Shown: positions 5,621 to 5,721 of the stretch, piece by piece
How positions within the stretch are numbered: the first letter of the stretch is position 1
Layout: the number at the start of each line of letters is the position of its first letter
Source: an uncultured Clostridia bacterium
Lineage (GTDB): Bacteria > Bacillota > Clostridia > Lachnospirales > Lachnospiraceae
Assembly: GCA_946623485.1 (NCBI GenBank)
Contig: CAMORF010000162.1
Span: 1-5,721, forward strand
Direction of reading: 5' to 3'
Length of the DNA stretch: 5,721 bases
Made by a program: the position numbers and the translations under genes
Notes under the pieces: generated by a model
Told to the model about the DNA's origin: nothing
The model's input: the letters and a program-made list of their open reading frames with translations, nothing else
Databases searched by the model: none

Positions 5621-5721
5621 GTTTCTTCCTGTGATAGTGTTTTCCCTCTGATAATGTTTTCCCTGTGATAGTGTTTTCCCTGTGATAATGATTTTCCTGT
5701 GATATTGTTTTTCCTGTGATA
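5621..5721. repeat. 17-bp tandem repeat array upstream of rluF, continuing past the window
   Basis: On the plus strand the consensus unit is GTTTTCCCTGTGATAAT. Copies start at 5639, 5656, 5673 and 5690 (17 bases each), with a degenerate 18-base copy at 5621-5638 and a 15-base partial copy at 5707-5721 cut by the window end. The copy at 5673 matches the consensus exactly, those at 5639 and 5656 differ at one base each, and that at 5690 at three. On the minus strand each unit carries an AGGGAAAA or AGGAAAA purine block that looks like a ribosome binding site, and the copy nearest the gene provides AGGAAG for rluF. The array contains no TTA, CTA or TCA on the plus strand, so all three minus-strand frames are open. 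It may be non-coding upstream sequence or the end of an upstream gene. Confidence 0.85.

Noticed and set aside
5621..5721. Reading the 17-bp direct repeats as a CRISPR array or as plasmid iterons
   Set aside because: Copies are head-to-tail without spacers, which excludes CRISPR. Iterons of this size exist, but no replication gene is present and the setting is chromosomal housekeeping genes.

Overview
The window looks like ordinary chromosome of a mid-GC member of the Bacillota. Clostridia, and more narrowly a Lachnospiraceae-like organism, fit best. The main reasons are the style of the NAD-dependent DNA ligase (SWKLDG around the AMP-accepting lysine, NPRNLCSGS instead of the usual NPRNAAAGS, VHHFQNR in the BRCT domain), a MetA with Glu111 as in Gram-positive acetyl-CoA-using enzymes, and strong AGGAG/AAAGGA ribosome binding sites. 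The family placement rests on remembered similarity, not on a search.

Layout. From the left, a histidine-phosphatase gene (52-666) runs on the minus strand. A 308-base divergent intergenic region (667-974) follows, holding a likely promoter in each direction, a small palindrome between them, and a long 5' leader with three inverted repeats. On the plus strand, a 70-residue protein of unknown function (975-1187) overlaps by 16 bases an ECF-type sigma factor gene (1172-1654). A hairpin folds over the end of the sigma gene, and a second, perfect 12-bp inverted repeat (1702-1742) touches the metA stop codon; these two convergent operons are only 88 bases apart. The rest is on the minus strand, read right to left: a 23S rRNA pseudouridine synthase of the RluF type (4919-5614), a 217-base gap, DNA ligase LigA (2659-4701) and homoserine O-acyltransferase MetA (1743-2681). 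The ligA and metA genes overlap by 23 bases. The right edge is a 17-bp tandem repeat (5621-5721, running off the window) whose gene-proximal copy supplies the ribosome binding site of rluF.

How the genes relate. The minus-strand set joins rRNA modification, DNA replication/repair and methionine synthesis, so it is a housekeeping cluster, not a pathway. Only ligA and metA are tightly linked. The 70-residue protein plus sigma factor looks like a self-contained regulatory unit, with the small protein a natural candidate for a regulator or partner of the sigma factor; that role is inferred from gene overlap alone. No mobile element, tRNA, rRNA or CRISPR array was seen. The best candidates for something undescribed are the small-protein/sigma module with its structured leader and the tandem repeat in front of rluF.
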